Origin: Owenia fusiformis
Taxonomy: Eukaryota > Annelida > Polychaeta > Sabellida > Oweniidae
NCBI GenBank assembly: GCA_903813345.2
Contig: CAIIXF020000006.1
Coordinates: 15,816,348-15,876,347, forward strand
Direction: 5' to 3'
Length of the DNA stretch: 60,000 nt
The number at the start of each line of letters is the position of its first letter. Position 1 is the stretch's first letter. Positions 36,801 to 50,186 of this stretch are shown here, in pieces. Position numbers and translations under genes: made by a program. Below the pieces are notes generated by a model, which was not told where the DNA came from, did no database searches, and worked only from the letters and a program-made list of their open reading frames with translations.

Positions 36801-39800
36801 TCAGTTGTTTGTGGGTTTTCAACGTAACTCTATATGTAATTTGAAGATGAATACTTTTATTCAGTTGTTGCATCGATGTTGCAGTTTGTAGTGCGGTAAG
36901 ATTGGCATGAAAGTATTGAAAGTCGAATGGAATATTCTTTTTTCCAATATGGCGACTAGTCAACTGATCACGTGACCTTCTCTTCCGGAATATTTTCTCA
37001 CTTTTCAATCATCGTTTTCACTACGCTATTAATCAAAACAATGAAAAAAATAGCTGTTATATTAAGATTAATAAGAGATCAATAGTTTCTTATAATGTTT
37101 TCTGTACTCTCGTACAGAAATATGAACGAATATATCGTTTGAAAAATAGGTGTGAAAATCCCCATGTTAAACCTATGAGGGAAAACAAGGAAGTATAAAT
37201 TTGTTCCTCCGCGAACTGCATCATGGGAAATATTTTGACCTTATAAGGAAAGATTTTCGCGTCTCCTCTTTTGAAGAGGGAACAACGATTTCGAGAATTA
37301 TATAATGTTAACTTCAAGAAACCTGAAAGGTAAATATTTGTATTCTGTCTGTCATCCTCATGATTATGATTATATGTTTATTTCATTTGTAAATGAACAA
37401 ATGTATCATAGTAATAATTCAACTTTTGCACGGCTATGGTGATTTCTCAACCCCCCCCCTATAAAGTTTAAACCACTTTGGGTTATATTGTAGTCTTACC
37501 CAATGTTATCAAAATGTGATATGTGAAACTTTTTTTTTATTTCAACAGTGGATTTTGAAGGACTTTCTTTCCAAAAATCATGAATTTATATTAAATGCAT
37601 ATCTTTTAATGAGCAGTAATTCACTCCAATCCATAGCATTTGAGTGATTTTTGTTGCATGATGCTGACCAGACCTCATAGTATTACAAAATTGCTTGGCT
37701 GTATCAAAGCAACAGGTAGGCTTGTGGTATGCTCAGCCTAATGTTGTGCCTAAAATGATTGTGCTATGCTCAGCCTTATGCTGTGCCTAAAATGATTGCG
37801 GTATGCTCAGCCTAATGCTGTGCCTAAAATGATTGTGGTATGATTAGCCTAATGCTGAACCTTAAATGATTGAGATATTATCAGCTTAATGCTATGCTTA
37901 AAATGATTGTGGTATGATTAGCCTAATGCTGAACCTTAAATGATTGAGATATTATCAGCTTAATGCTATGCTTAAAATGATTGTGGTATGATTAGCCTAA
38001 TGCTGAACCTTAAATGATTGGGATATTATCAGCTTAATGCTATGATTGTGGTTTGATTAGCCTAATGATTGTGGTATGATGAGGTTTGGTTTGTACATTT
38101 ATTTGTATGTTATTTGCTTGCAGTTTCCTACTGAAATCTTATCAGTAAACATCCCTGATGACTTGGTAACTGAAGGGAGGGGAGTCACAGTCAAGGTAAA
38201 TGAACTCCATTCATTTGCAATATTACTTAAGAACATCACATTTTGTAGTGCATGTGTACAACTACGTATATATGTAATTTAGGCTCAAGATGTAATTCTG
38301 ATCTAAAAATATTCCAAAGTCAGAATGATCTTTGATGGAAAGCATCTTTTCAGTCAATGCCAATGCTTTAGAAGTTTGACTTTCCATATTTGTTGACTAA
38401 TGAATAACGTCCCTCAATGTCTCATAGCAATTGATAAACTTGAGCATGACATAACATAATTACCTTGCTGGGATGTATGTTTGAATTATTATCTATTTAA
38501 AACCATTACAACTTTAATTTTCTGTTTTAGGCATTTACTATGATGATAGATCAGCAGTACTTCGACAAGATTATAGACAGGACGTTTAACCATCATACAG
38601 CCGACTGGAATGCTTGCGTACTGAAGAAAGCAGTACGATTGGTCAATAATCACTTCCTAACGTAAGTATTAACTGTATAATACGATGAAATAAATCTTCT
38701 TATTACCTCCAAAACTTCAAACTTTGCACATTTAAATTTTTATTCAGAAACCTGTTATGATAACTCATAATTATTCCACCGAACAAAGTTCGAGGGGGAT
38801 ATAGAAAAGCTGTTCGAAGCAAGAAAGCAAGAAGAAATTTCAAAGGTGTCAGCTGAATATCAAAATGGTTGCCATTTTTCATAAAAAAGGTAATCTTTGA
38901 TAACTCAAATACCATTGGATGGATTTACTACAAATTTTATATACTGATACCTAGAGATAAAGTAGCTCTGCTTGAGAAGAAATTTTCAAGGTGGCTGCTA
39001 TTTATCGAAATCTCCGCTAACATGTAATCCTTGATAACTCAAGTACCAGTTGACAGATTTGGATTAAATTGTATATGCTGATACCTTGGGACATAGGAGC
39101 TCTGCTAAATAAGAAATCTAAAGATAACAGCTAAATTTCAAAATGGCAACCATGTTTCATAAAAACATAATCTTTGATAATTCAAATACCAGTGGATGGA
39201 TGTGGCTCAAATTTTATATGGCCGCTTTAACATGTTTTGTTCGGTGGGATTTGCTACTCCGTGGAGTTGCTGTTTTTCTTGTTGTGCCAGTGTTAAGTAG
39301 TAAAAAAGGAAGAGACATAATAAAGGCAAACGGCACCTCCATTGGTTGACATTGATGTGAATTTTACTGTTTCAAATTGTTTCTCATAAATTCTTCATTC
39401 TTATACTGATTATTCATCATGAGAGGTCACAGCCTTCTATCAGTACCTTTTTTAGTCTGAGTATCAGAATGCTGAATACTTCCATATTCAAAATTACACT
39501 TTAAGTTTTCATGAAAAAGTTTTCCTTGATATCGCTAATTGAGACTATGTGTGTGTATTGTAAAGTAATATCAAGTAATGCTGAACAGTCAAATGGTTAC
39601 TTATCCCAATGAATGAAGTTTGGTTAAGGAAATAGTGAAGCCTTCCCACTGTCAGTCAGTCAATCAGTCCATCCATCCCTCTGGAAGATAACTCAAATAC
39701 TAGGAGACAGATTTTCTTCATATTTAACTTTTTCCAAACCAAAGTAATAAATATTATTGTTTGAAATTTTGGCAGTATATTCATAACATCTATCTATTTT

Positions 39801-42800
39801 ACAAATATTCCATGTTTCTCACCCTGACCCCCAGGGGCTGTGTATGGGAGATGTCGGAAAAACAGAAATTTTCGTTAATTTTGAGATCTTTCTGAAGTAT
39901 AGCAATTTAGAGTAGATTGGAAATATTGTATCATTTTTCTGATTTGGGCCCTGTAAAATTCAAAATGGCCACCTAATGTGAGATTTTGCAATAATTTTCA
40001 AAGTGTGGCTATATTATACTCAAATTGAAAAAATTTTTGAGTACATCACAGTCATGGTATTTTTTCCGATTCGTGCCTCAGAAAATTCAAAATGGCTGGA
40101 TAGAGTAGAAATAAACTATTACTTGGAGATCTGTTTAAAGTATGGTTATATTACATCTCAAATATTGTATTGTCTTTACTCCTTAATGGTCATCCAAATG
40201 GAAGTTCTGATATATTTCTCATGTATATCTTTTGATATCTGCCAATTAATCAAGGGTAGAATAGATGGTAAATATTACTTTATGACATATACAGATTCAT
40301 GAATATAGTGTTTGTTGGGATATGCTACTCTGTGGATTTTCTGATTTCTACATTTGACCATTTAAATCCTTGCAGAAATAAAACTTTGAATTTGTGCTTT
40401 CATACTCATTCAAAGTCTAGAAACAAGATGTACATAATTTAAAATCATCTACAACTCATTAAGTCATGGGCTTAAATCATTTGATATATTGAAATGGGAA
40501 AGAATACAGAAAACCTTGATTGGCCAGTTGAACATATTTTGTCAGTTGCAATTTTATCCGAATGATCATAAAATGAAACATTTATTCTCAGATCAATCTA
40601 GATATTTTCTGAAAATTTATCCAGGTCTTTTCATTACAGTTTTTTACAGGATTACTTTTCAAGTTGTATAAAAATTCATTCCTTCCCCGTTTGTTTGTAG
40701 TGTTATTCTGTTGTCATGGTGTAATATTTTGGAATCAACAATTAATTATTGTATAATATTGTAAAATAAACATACATTTGCTATGAAAGAACAGTTTGAT
40801 TTGAGTTGTTTAGAATTGACTTTAAGTGCTGTTTTGCTTATCTTGTATTTATTCGTTGAAATTCTAAACCAAATCTAATATTGAATATTTCTCCAACGTT
40901 TTATTGCTTGTTTGTAATTGGATTCTATTTAACTATTGACATTGCTTTGAAAAAACTGTTGAAAGTTAACTTGACCTTAACCATTTACAGCATCTTTGAT
41001 TTTAACAGGGAAAATCAATATTTTATACGTCTGTTATATATCAAAAGGTTAATTATAAGATGTTTGACATTTAATTCGATATTTGTTTTTTGAAATTTTC
41101 ATATTTATTTTTTAGTTCCAAGTTTAAACTTCATGCACTGTAGAATGCAGTCATATTGACAATTTGATCACATATAGTGCTTGTATATCATATCTGAAAT
41201 CATGGTAAATGTTTGTCATAATAGGCTCACAGAGTTGCACAACGTGCGTGTGGCGTACCAGATCTATGAAGCCGCTGATACCAAAGGCATGTTGGCTGAG
41301 GAAAAAACGTTACTCCGATCTCTGAAGGTATACAAAAGTTTACATTGCTTTATCCCAACTGTACACCAAAATGGTTGCATAGGTGTGTCAAAACTGAAAG
41401 GATATCCCATTTTCCTTTATTATAGATATTTGCCTTTTGTTTAGATCTTTAGATTGTTTAAAAGCTGTAATAAAAATAGTACCCCACTTGATGTAGAGTA
41501 CATGTACAAAGAAAACTCAAAGGATTGATTTCCACATTATTCATTAAATTCACTTTATTGAAGGTTTATTGTGTTTATAGCTTTGATTTCTTGTTAATTT
41601 CAAATTTTCAATTTTATTTCTACATACATATACTGTATACTTCAAGATCCCTTCTACTAAATTACATCAGAGTAACCGATATATCAACAGCCATGAATGA
41701 ATGGAATATTAAAGCCTATTGGGAACCTATTGATCAATTATGGATTATTCTGCTACTTGATAAGGATTAATAGCCTCCATACATTTCATTTCACATAGTC
41801 TGAACTTCAGCATTAATCATTTATCGCAGTATTAGTCAAATTATTGGCTCATAGATACCCCAAAAATTTTTGGAAAAATTGACTGTTACTGTATTGGCTT
41901 TAAAGAATAATAACAGAATAAACTTAATGAGATAATTAACCATAGGAAATTGCCCAATAATCTCTTACATTGCATCTACGGAGATTACTAGTACTATTTA
42001 TACAGAATTCTATAGCACTCTCAGATCTTGGCCTTTTCTCTGAGGTTATTTTCATAGGTTTTATAAAGGTCCATGGATACTTTCCAATTCTCATTGTTTA
42101 ATACTCTGGTTGTTCTAAAACTCTCTAAGAGAATGCTATGGTTTATGGTTTGATCCCTTTCCAATGTGTTTGCATATTGTTCATGAATAATGTTTCACCT
42201 GGATTGATCATTGCATTAACCTGTGTTGACCATAGTTTGTAGTGTACCATTACAAGGGTGTTTTAGTTGAGAAATATGCCCATTTTAGCTAGTTAATTTT
42301 CATAAATGGTACATTTCCAACCAGTAAACCTTTCCTGTAAACAGTAACCTTTGATCCTCTTCTCATAAATATTGTGGATTATCATCCAATATTGGTTGTC
42401 TTGAAACAATGGAAAATATTAAGGATTGTATGTCTTAGTTGATGATATTTTCAAGAAACGACTGTCTGTACAAAATGATGACGTCTAATTCACCAAATAT
42501 GTGATTGTTTTAGATGTGTGGTCGCACAATTGCCCCATTGAAGTTAATGCACCGTATCAAACACATGTCCGATAACTTGGAGGAAGCTAGTCGAATTCAA
42601 CTCTACGAATACATGGACCTCATATTATGGTGAGTCAATAAAAAGTTTCTGTAATAAGTAAAGTAGTATCAATTATGTGTGTGAAACTGTATCATACGTA
42701 GTCAAGATATTTTTGGGGATTTTTCATGTATTCAATACATTAGTCCTCATGAATACTTTGATATGTTCATAATATCATTCAAACTATTTGAAATATCTAA

Positions 42801-45800
42801 ATTTGACTCTTTTTTGTATCATTAGGTGTGACCTGTACAATAAGATTGAGGTAGAGATGCCCCATATTCTCTATGGGAAGGATGACAGTAATCTCTTTAA
42901 GGTAAGTTCACTGTGAATGTTGCTTTACATTTCATCCTGGTGGACAAGATAGGATCCCTCATTATTGTAGTCTCGAGGTCACCATTGAAAATGTTATCTT
43001 ATAGAATTAATTGCCTAAGAATTGAGACTTTGGTGAAAACGCAGGAAATTAACAGTTTTTAAAGAAGAATGGAAACTTTGGAAAGATTGATTATTTTGGA
43101 AAGCGGAATAGTTAAGAAACAATAATTTCATTTAGTAAAATAAAAAAGCAGGGTTAGATATATGGTATTTCCCTGCTCCTTCATTGTAACAGTATCACAG
43201 ACACTCTCTTCACATCTTTTGTAGATGAATGACTTCAAATCACTGCTGTATCACTATGATGAGCGTCTTGCTAGTCAACTTAATGAAGTCTACCTGAAGG
43301 AAGAATGGAGCTTTGGGAAGGGAAAACATGCCAGTAAGAAAGCCCCTAAAGAACCACCTGTCAAAACCACAGAGGGGAGAATAGCAAGAGTAAGTGGTCA
43401 AAGTTGAAATAATCTCTTGAAAAAATATTTCTCTATGAATCCCTGTGTTCTGTAATTATGATGCAATTACACTTTCATTTAAACATTCATACATTTAGAA
43501 ACAGTAAACAATAAATAACTTTGAACTGCAAATTATGAGAATAATAGACAAGTTCAATGTAAAATAAAAAATAGGAGATACAAGTTTTATACAAGACAGA
43601 AGAACTTAAGCATTCAGCAGATAGTTCAGAGTAGCAATAGTTTCTCAAGCTCAATAACACGAAAGTCAATTCTATTAAATACTGATGATAATGTGTCCAT
43701 AGACAGGAACAATTACCTGAATATCATATGTTCCCTCCGGGTGCATAACCAACCACCAGAAATTCATTAGTCTATACATGTACTGTAATTCTCTTTTGAT
43801 TTTGACATAGTTGTAGTTAAAACAATAGGTTTTTGTTGAACTGCAAAGAATGTTCTGGTAATGTACTCTTGCTCCAGGTTAAGAAGGACCAAGAACGCTA
43901 CAAGCCGCTGCAAGCTGAGGTGAAGAAGTCCCAGAGTGAAGTAGACCATACTAAGGCTGGGTATGTACGTGGTCGACCTGTCTCTGCCCCAGAAATTGGA
44001 ATATATGCAAGAAGTACTCCATCTGGCCAATGTTCTACCATTGAGGGAAGGAATCAGACTGTCTATGAGAGCATGGAGCATGTGCTCAGACCCCGCAAGT
44101 CAAGAACAAGTAGGACATTATTAACTAGATTACATTCAACCTTTATAATTAGATTGTATTACATGTTTATGGATTTCAAAATGGAACGCAGATACAACTT
44201 GCTGGGCATTTATGCTTTTGTTGCGACACAGTTCATATTTCAAAGAAAGTACAAGTACTCCAGTGTAGAGACTTAAATCTTGAATAGCCATGACTAATTT
44301 TATGTCATCACCAGTAGTGGTTACATATTGTTATAGTCTCCAACTTTTTTGTGGACAGTGTTTGGCGGTTGGTGTTTGGCGTCCCACAGTTTGTAACAAA
44401 TGGCAGGTGATTACATTTTGCATGTTAATGCCTTGTGTTTATTGGTCATTGCTTGTAAATTCTATTTAAATCTATTTGTGCCCAATGATTGGCAATGGAC
44501 ATTATGGTGACCTTATTTTGAATATCTATGATAGAGTGTTTTTTTATATTAACTGATGTTATGATACTGTTCCATTGCAGGTAATATTAAAGATGAGATT
44601 CCGCGTCCTAAATTGGAGCCATATACTCGCCCAAAGACCCCTTGTGCTGTAACCAATGAAGAACTTAATGATACTGAAAACATGATTGAGGATCTTGAGT
44701 TCCATATGGAATCTCTGGTAAGATAACAATTTTGGAATAAGGATTCAATCATTAAAATAAGTTGCTTTGTACATCGCATCACTCATCTTGTATTTTTGTT
44801 TAATTTCCATACATGTATTAAAATATTCACATTGCAATGTTTTTGTATTCACAGATTCAGGATTTTTTAAAAAGTCGAAAACTCTGTGGCATACCACTAA
44901 TTTGAATATCACTTTGTTTTATTTAATTTAGGAACTGAAATACTCTCAAATACTCAACGATAACTATGATATGCGTATGCCAGGGTATAGAATGCGTATG
45001 GCTGAGAGGGCCCAAATTGCAGCACAGAAGATAGCAGATGGTGTCAGGCCAAACACAGGTATGTCTGCAGCGATCTCCCTAACATTGAAAATATGGGCTC
45101 TGCACCTACTTGAAATAAATAAAATTGCCATACGCCAACTTGAAAACATTTGCACCAACTTGAAAATATTTGCACCTACTTGAAAATGAGAAAAACACAC
45201 GAAATTGGCATATGGAACCAATACTGCTTGCTTAAAATTTTGGATGATTTTTCTAGTTATTTTGAATTTTGAAAAAAAAACATGAAAATATATGATTAAT
45301 AGGAGCAACTGAGAATTGGAAGTTACCTAGTACAAAAAATCATGAAAATGGTTAAGTTAAGAACCTCATCAGAGAAATCCTTAGAACTTATTGAACATAC
45401 TAGTATTTTCACCAGTTTGGCATTCAGGGGTTGAAAAAATTAGCATTTAGACAAATAACTTGAAAAGTCTTCTAAAGCTAACTAGCAGTGATAAAGGAAA
45501 CATGTTGAGCCAACTAATTTTAGCTCTCTGACCCAGATTTTGAGTTTTTAAACTATTTGGATTTTCATGACCTTTCAGCTCCTTCACTCTCGGACCATAG
45601 AACAGAGACACCATTAGACAAGGAAGTTGGGCCCGATATTGAACACCTAACAAAGATGGCGTACACAAGACGTGGAGGTCCAAGGCCAGCTCATGGTAGA
45701 TCATGTGATGCAAGGTTGGTGTTACTTTTCTATCTTGTTTTCACATTAGACCGTGATCTGCCCTCTAATAAACTAACTTGAACCAACACTGACACAATGG

Positions 45801-47560
45801 TACATTATAATATTATTCCATCAGATGAAGTGACCAGGGATATAGAGAGGCCATTCATCTGCCTGTCCATCCATTTATCTGTACATCTGTTTGTCTGTTT
45901 GAGGAAAAATTAAATCATATTTGTGACAGTTGGGTCATGTGTTATTAAAAAGTGTTACCAAAAGGAGACAATAGTGGTGTCTAGTTATTCAAGGATGAAA
46001 TGTTCAAAAATAGGAGTAATTTGAGAAATAAAATTTGCTACTTGGCTCCATGAAATTGCAGCTTTTGTAGCTTCATGATTTTGGTAAACAAAATGTAATG
46101 GAATGATTTTGTTGTTATTCAACATGTAAATACCATATGGTTTCCTATGACACTATCCACCTTCCAATGTTTCTCTGTTTCAAATTTTATCGTTGATATT
46201 TAAATAAATTAAAAAAAATGTGACCCTTTTCCTTTTGTTGGGTTATTGATTTATACTATTTAGAAAATTGAATAGGTGTGGCAAAAAGGAATTTAACAGA
46301 AATCTTGTAAAATCAGAATTTACAGGAAGAATGACTGCCACCTTTGTAGAAAGAACCTTCTGATGTGAACCTTGTACAAGTAGGACTAATTTTATTCATG
46401 TATCAAAAAGTTAAAGAAGATGGTAGCAAACAGAGAAAAAGAGACTTTCCTATCAAAAAACAGTGTAATCATAATACTGACACCCAAACAAAAAAGTTGT
46501 CCTTATTCTACATATCTGTTTAACTGTTGTTGTTTATGCTTTCAGGTTCAGAGGTTGGGATCAAGTTCGCAAATCCCGGGGAAAACACTATGTACTTGCT
46601 GACCCTACCTACACAGCAAAATTCGAAACTGGAAAAATGCAACTGAAGAAGCATCGCAGAGATATGAAGCATATAAAGAATGTACGCAAGAATGACAATA
46701 TTTATAGATATACATTCCAATCTCAAGTTGTGGATACTCAACGTCCTATAACAGCACCATCTATGTTAGGTGGCTACGAATCACTAGGTGAAGTCATTGA
46801 AAAATATGATCCTGATGCCATAGCAGCAAATCTACAAGCTCAAGTTCAAACAGGAAGTGAATTATCCGAGAGCCATGATAGGTCAACTTTCTCAAAAACT
46901 AGAGGCAGTATTATATCTGATGATTCATCTGATATTAAAAGCATTCATGACTTTGCTCTTTACAAAGATGAACCAAAAGCAAATGAAAGTAATGTCTTCC
47001 TTGAGTTAGAGAAGAAGGAGAATATGAATAAAACAAATAAAAAACATAAAAAGGGTCATAAACATGAACTTGATTCGGGAAAGGTGATTGATATGGGCAA
47101 GTTAGGCCCCATAAATGTCATGGAAAACATCATTGAGACTGCGACACCATTGCCTGATATCTCTACACCAGTGCCAAATAACCTTACAGCATTACCTAGT
47201 ATAACGCCGCAGCAAAAAGAAGTTCCAGTATTAAAGGAAAGCAACCCTGAGATTAATCCAACAATGGAACCTGATAAGCCTGAAAATTCAAGTGTGATAA
47301 TGGAAGACCCTGAAAGGAAATTAGCAAGTATCTCTAGTATTGTAGACAAAGCAGAAACCAGTACAATTATAGGGGGAAACCTGACAAGTGAAAATACATC
47401 CTTTAGAAGTGTTTCACCACCAAAAGAACGCAAGAAATTCTTACGTCTTGCAGACAGGGTTGATAATGACATTTCAAAGCTAATGAAACGCAGGCTCAAA
47501 TTTGGATTTATCAATAAACTCAAATATAATGTGAATCTCACATCTGAAGTTACGGCATAA
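33783..47560 (+). CDS. unrecognised 797-residue protein with two EF-hand-like segments, 13 exons
   Basis: Exons: 33783-33844, 35833-35854, 38124-38195, 38531-38661, 41225-41327, 42514-42629, 42826-42901, 43225-43389, 43878-44109, 44581-44717, 44932-45058, 45579-45714, 46546-47560. They sum to 2394 nt (798 codons with the TAA), and every junction is GT-AG with compatible phase. The N terminus reads PDKRGFLAWDEIGCVVRALG, resembling half an EF hand of the calmodulin type. A second similar segment is YEAADTKGMLAEEKTLLRSL. In both, loop position 6 is Gly and position 3 is Asp, but positions 1 and 5 lack calcium ligands, so calcium binding is doubtful. The middle is helical and charged; the C-terminal exon is basic (KSRGKHYVLADPTYTAKFE) then Ser/Thr/Glu-rich and probably disordered. 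No signal peptide or membrane segment is visible. I do not recognise the family. A cytoskeletal or ciliary role is only a guess. Confidence 0.85.
35101..35341. mobile_element. MITE copy 1 with 9-bp target duplication
   Basis: The element starts CATCCTCC and ends GGAGGATG, and is flanked on both sides by GGTGCTGTA (35092-35100 and 35342-35350). The interior is nearly the same as at 48282-48534. It lies in intron 1 of the EF-hand-like gene. Confidence 0.85.
35616..35735 (+). repeat. dispersed repeat family, intron copy
   Basis: Shares AGTCTCTAAC, GGTGTTTGG, CTGTAACAAATGGCAGGTGA and GCATGCTAATGC with the copies at 14537, 44325 and 52044. Confidence 0.7.
35833..35854 (+). CDS. 22-nt microexon of the EF-hand-like gene
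   Basis: The sequence between the acceptor TATTATTTTCAG and the donor GTAAGT encodes CVVRALG plus one nucleotide. It joins exon 1 (phase 2) to the exon at 38124 (phase 0) with no frame conflict, completing the EIGCVVRALGFPTE helix typical of EF-hand proteins. It is too short for gene finders that lack transcript data. Confidence 0.7.
35940..36430. repeat. complex inverted and direct repeats
   Basis: CCACTCTAAGTTCAATTACAGTTG at about 36001 faces an inverted copy near 36395-36419. Inside are two direct copies of GAACCATTTATGACGT (about 36100 and 36140) and further TATACCACTCT palindromes at 36300-36365. Probably a foldback element in intron 2. Confidence 0.6.
37721..38082 (+). repeat. minisatellite, 37-bp unit
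   Basis: About ten units of exactly or nearly 37 bp, of two alternating types (GTGGTATGATTAGCCTAATG and GAGATATTATCAGCTTAATG), ending 40 bp before the exon at 38124. Confidence 0.88.
38776..39350. repeat. repeat with CCACCGAACAAA inverted ends
   Basis: CCACCGAACAAAGTTCG at the left faces TTTGTTCGGTGGG at about 39237. Two to three internal copies of a segment with TTTGATAACTCAAATACCA and CTGATACCT follow each other. A related end piece occurs at about 4994 and a weaker one at about 40316. Intronic. Confidence 0.65.
44325..44445 (+). repeat. dispersed repeat family, intron copy
   Basis: Landmarks TATAGTCTCCAAC, GGTGTTTGGCG, TTGTAACAAATGGCAGGTGA and GCATGTTAATGCCTTGTG. Confidence 0.75.
46546..47560 (+). 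CDS. large terminal exon of the EF-hand-like gene
   Basis: This 1015-nt last exon is entered in phase 2 and ends at TAA 47558-47560. It opens with a conserved-looking FRGWDQVRKSRGKHYVLADP segment and a basic stretch (KKHRRDMKHIKNVRK), followed by about 250 residues of Ser/Glu/Asn/Pro-rich sequence with a Lys/His patch (KKHKKGHKHE). The long minus-strand frame opposite it is a shadow. Confidence 0.85.
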
Positions 47561-48281
47561 TGAGGGAAATGTCTATTAACCCTGATTATTTCATCTTTTG
47601 ACTTGATCCTTATATTTTTGGTTGGGTAAGCATAAATGTTATGATTAATGGTCAAAATATTAATGTATCTGCCAAGTTTTCGGTGAATGTTGGGAAATGG
47701 TAATGTTCATGGTTGGTTGCCTAGTCTGGAAGAAACAAACATAAACATGAAAAATATTAATCAAATGGAAAACAAATCTAAATTTAAGTAGTTGGGGATT
47801 GCACCCAAACATTGTTACATGTCAGATCACAATGTTATTGCCAAACAATTTACTTATAACAGTATACAAATATAAAATGGCTTGGGACACAGTACAAGAC
47901 CACTACTGCCATTCTCCCTTCAACCTAATCCCTATATTAGCCTTGATACACTGGCTGTATTACCCCCTCCCAGCTCCAAATGAAAGAAACCTTGTATCCC
48001 GGTGTGTATGGATGCTTTAATGTGCTCCATTATATATAGTGTACCTGTGATGTTAAGTATTTTACCTGTGATAACAAGAACTGTACCTGTGAAATCAAAG
48101 ATGACATTGTGACTTGTGTCGTCAATTTGTAATCAAATTTTATAAATTACTATCATGTGTAAGGTATACAAATTCTACACATGAACATTATACTCACGTA
48201 TTATCTGTGATAATCAAGTGTTGAATATCAGTGATAAACCAGACAGCATTATGTAATGAATAATACTCAATTGATGCAAGA

Positions 48282-48534
48282 CATCCTCCTAAGCAGGTGT
48301 CCAGAATCCGTTCCTCCTTCTCTCCCCCCCCCCTGCTATAATCAATATGGAAGCACCCGATTGAACTGAATCACATGATCTAATTATGCGTAATGACTTA
48401 TACATGATTTCTGTCGCATTATTGCGACAGCCAATCAGATTGTGAGTTCTTAATTGGGAAATGCTAATTGCTTATCGCAGGGGGTAAAAAGAAAGAATAT
48501 ATTCTGGATTTTGAAGCCCTGTGATTGGAGGATG
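48282..48534. mobile_element. MITE copy 2 with 8-bp target duplication
   Basis: Same CATCCTCC / GGAGGATG ends and interior as at 35101. Flanks ATGCAAGA (48274-48281) and ATGCAAAA (48535-48542) are an independent duplication with one mismatch, showing separate insertion. A DNA-transposon family with 8-9 bp duplications (hAT, P or Merlin type) is suggested. Confidence 0.82.
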
Positions 48535-49991
48535 ATGCAAAAAGGAGCTCAGAAGATAACTGATGATTCATTTATATTTTTTATACTTGTAGATAACAGG
48601 GTAACATTTGTTTTGCAGAAGGCAATATTTGTACTTGGTATGAATTTCTCACCTGCTTTAGCTTAATGCCTTTAAAGGGTGTTGTCCAGTCATCAACTGT
48701 CATAGAAAACAAAGTTAAGTTTGCAATGGTTTGACCCCCCTCATCTCATCTAACAAAATTTTAAAATGTTGATATGTCCCGCTTGAATGTTGAAAATGAA
48801 ACCATCATTTATCCCTCCCCCTAATGAAATTAATTAATCAATTTCATTATTCCTGTTGATAATTGGACAACAGCCTTTACTGTAAGTGAGGGTCAATTCA
48901 AATTGCAATATTTAATTGCCACTTTTTACAACTCTATATAAACTGTAACAGTGTCAAATCATTTTGAATTTTTTTTGTAGACTAACAATATATTGTTGCA
49001 CCTTTATGAAACGTGGATCACATCAATTATACCAAACAAGTGATATGGAAAAATATACTTTTCTAAGATTGCTATGCCTAAATAAAGTTTAGCAAAACTA
49101 GTTTTGTAATTTTTTAAATGTTGTGTACTATTACCATTGGGATACCCCAACCCCATCCCTCGCCTTTGTCTTGAATTTCCCAAGCGGAAATGCAAGTGGC
49201 AAATCAAAGGGGTCTAGTAATTTAAAAGCATAATGTACTATTGGCAACATATATCAGGCCATCAGAAGGAGATTCTTTGTTTTGCGTCCCCTTGCTTGCA
49301 CAATTTTGATTAAATCAGAAAAAACAACCACATCCAAATAGCAATCACAAGGGTCTGAAAGTACCATCGCGTTTTGTTCAATCAGAATCAGATGATATGG
49401 CGGATAATTTGATGTGCATCAAAATTGACAATGTTATTAATTACTTTGGCATATATTGGGTATTTTCTTATTTTTTACCCTTGAATAATAGCTATGTTTA
49501 AATATATTGTATAAAATGTACAGATATATGTTTGTAATCATTGCAAATTGGTATGTCATCCCTTTTATGTCCATAAAATGTATACATTTCTCAGCAAACA
49601 AGCTTGTGTTTTTTCTCGAGTTTGTGTTTGTTTTCCTTGTACCCTTGCTTGATTTGGATTTTGCTAGGACGCAAAACATAGAATCTACATGTACTTCTTA
49701 TGGTCTAACTATTGGAGTAAAAGTTAAATCTTATATCAAGAACAAATCAATGGATTCAAACAAGCTCCAAGTGTTCAGTCAGTGTGATACAAAGCCATAT
49801 TAAATTGTTTTCAGGTGATAATCATGATAATACCTTGAAGCAGATATGAAATGGTATTTTTAACCTAAAGGAATCAATGTTACTTTTTTGATTATTTGGA
49901 CATGTTTTCTCATCAGTAGTATGAAAATTATTTCACTTTAACGATCGTTATAGCTGCTTAATAAGCAATATTCGAATTGGTTGTGACGTTA

Positions 49992-50186
49992 TTGGCCCCC
50001 ACGTGATCTCTCACTGGTCCCCACGTGGCCCGTTTTGGTCCATTAGATCATGACGTCATAATGCCAAAATGTTTTGTTATTTGTTTACACAAAAATCCTA
50101 TGGTTGTCATGACGTTGTGATTACTAAGGAACCAATAAACCAAAGCTATATTTTGTATATGACGTTACTAATCACGTGGGGGCCAA
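49992..50186. repeat. inverted repeat with CACGTG cores upstream of the ligase
   Basis: A perfect 16-bp inverted pair (49992-50007 and 50171-50186) containing CCCCCACGTGAT. A third CCCCACGTGG lies at about 50019, and TGACGTCA (a CRE-like palindrome) at about 50052. It could be a small MITE or a regulatory block; its E-box and CRE content is seen, its function is not. Confidence 0.7.

Noticed and set aside
47056-47655. 199-residue open frame on the minus strand
   Set aside because: It is the shadow of the long terminal exon of the EF-hand-like gene on the + strand.
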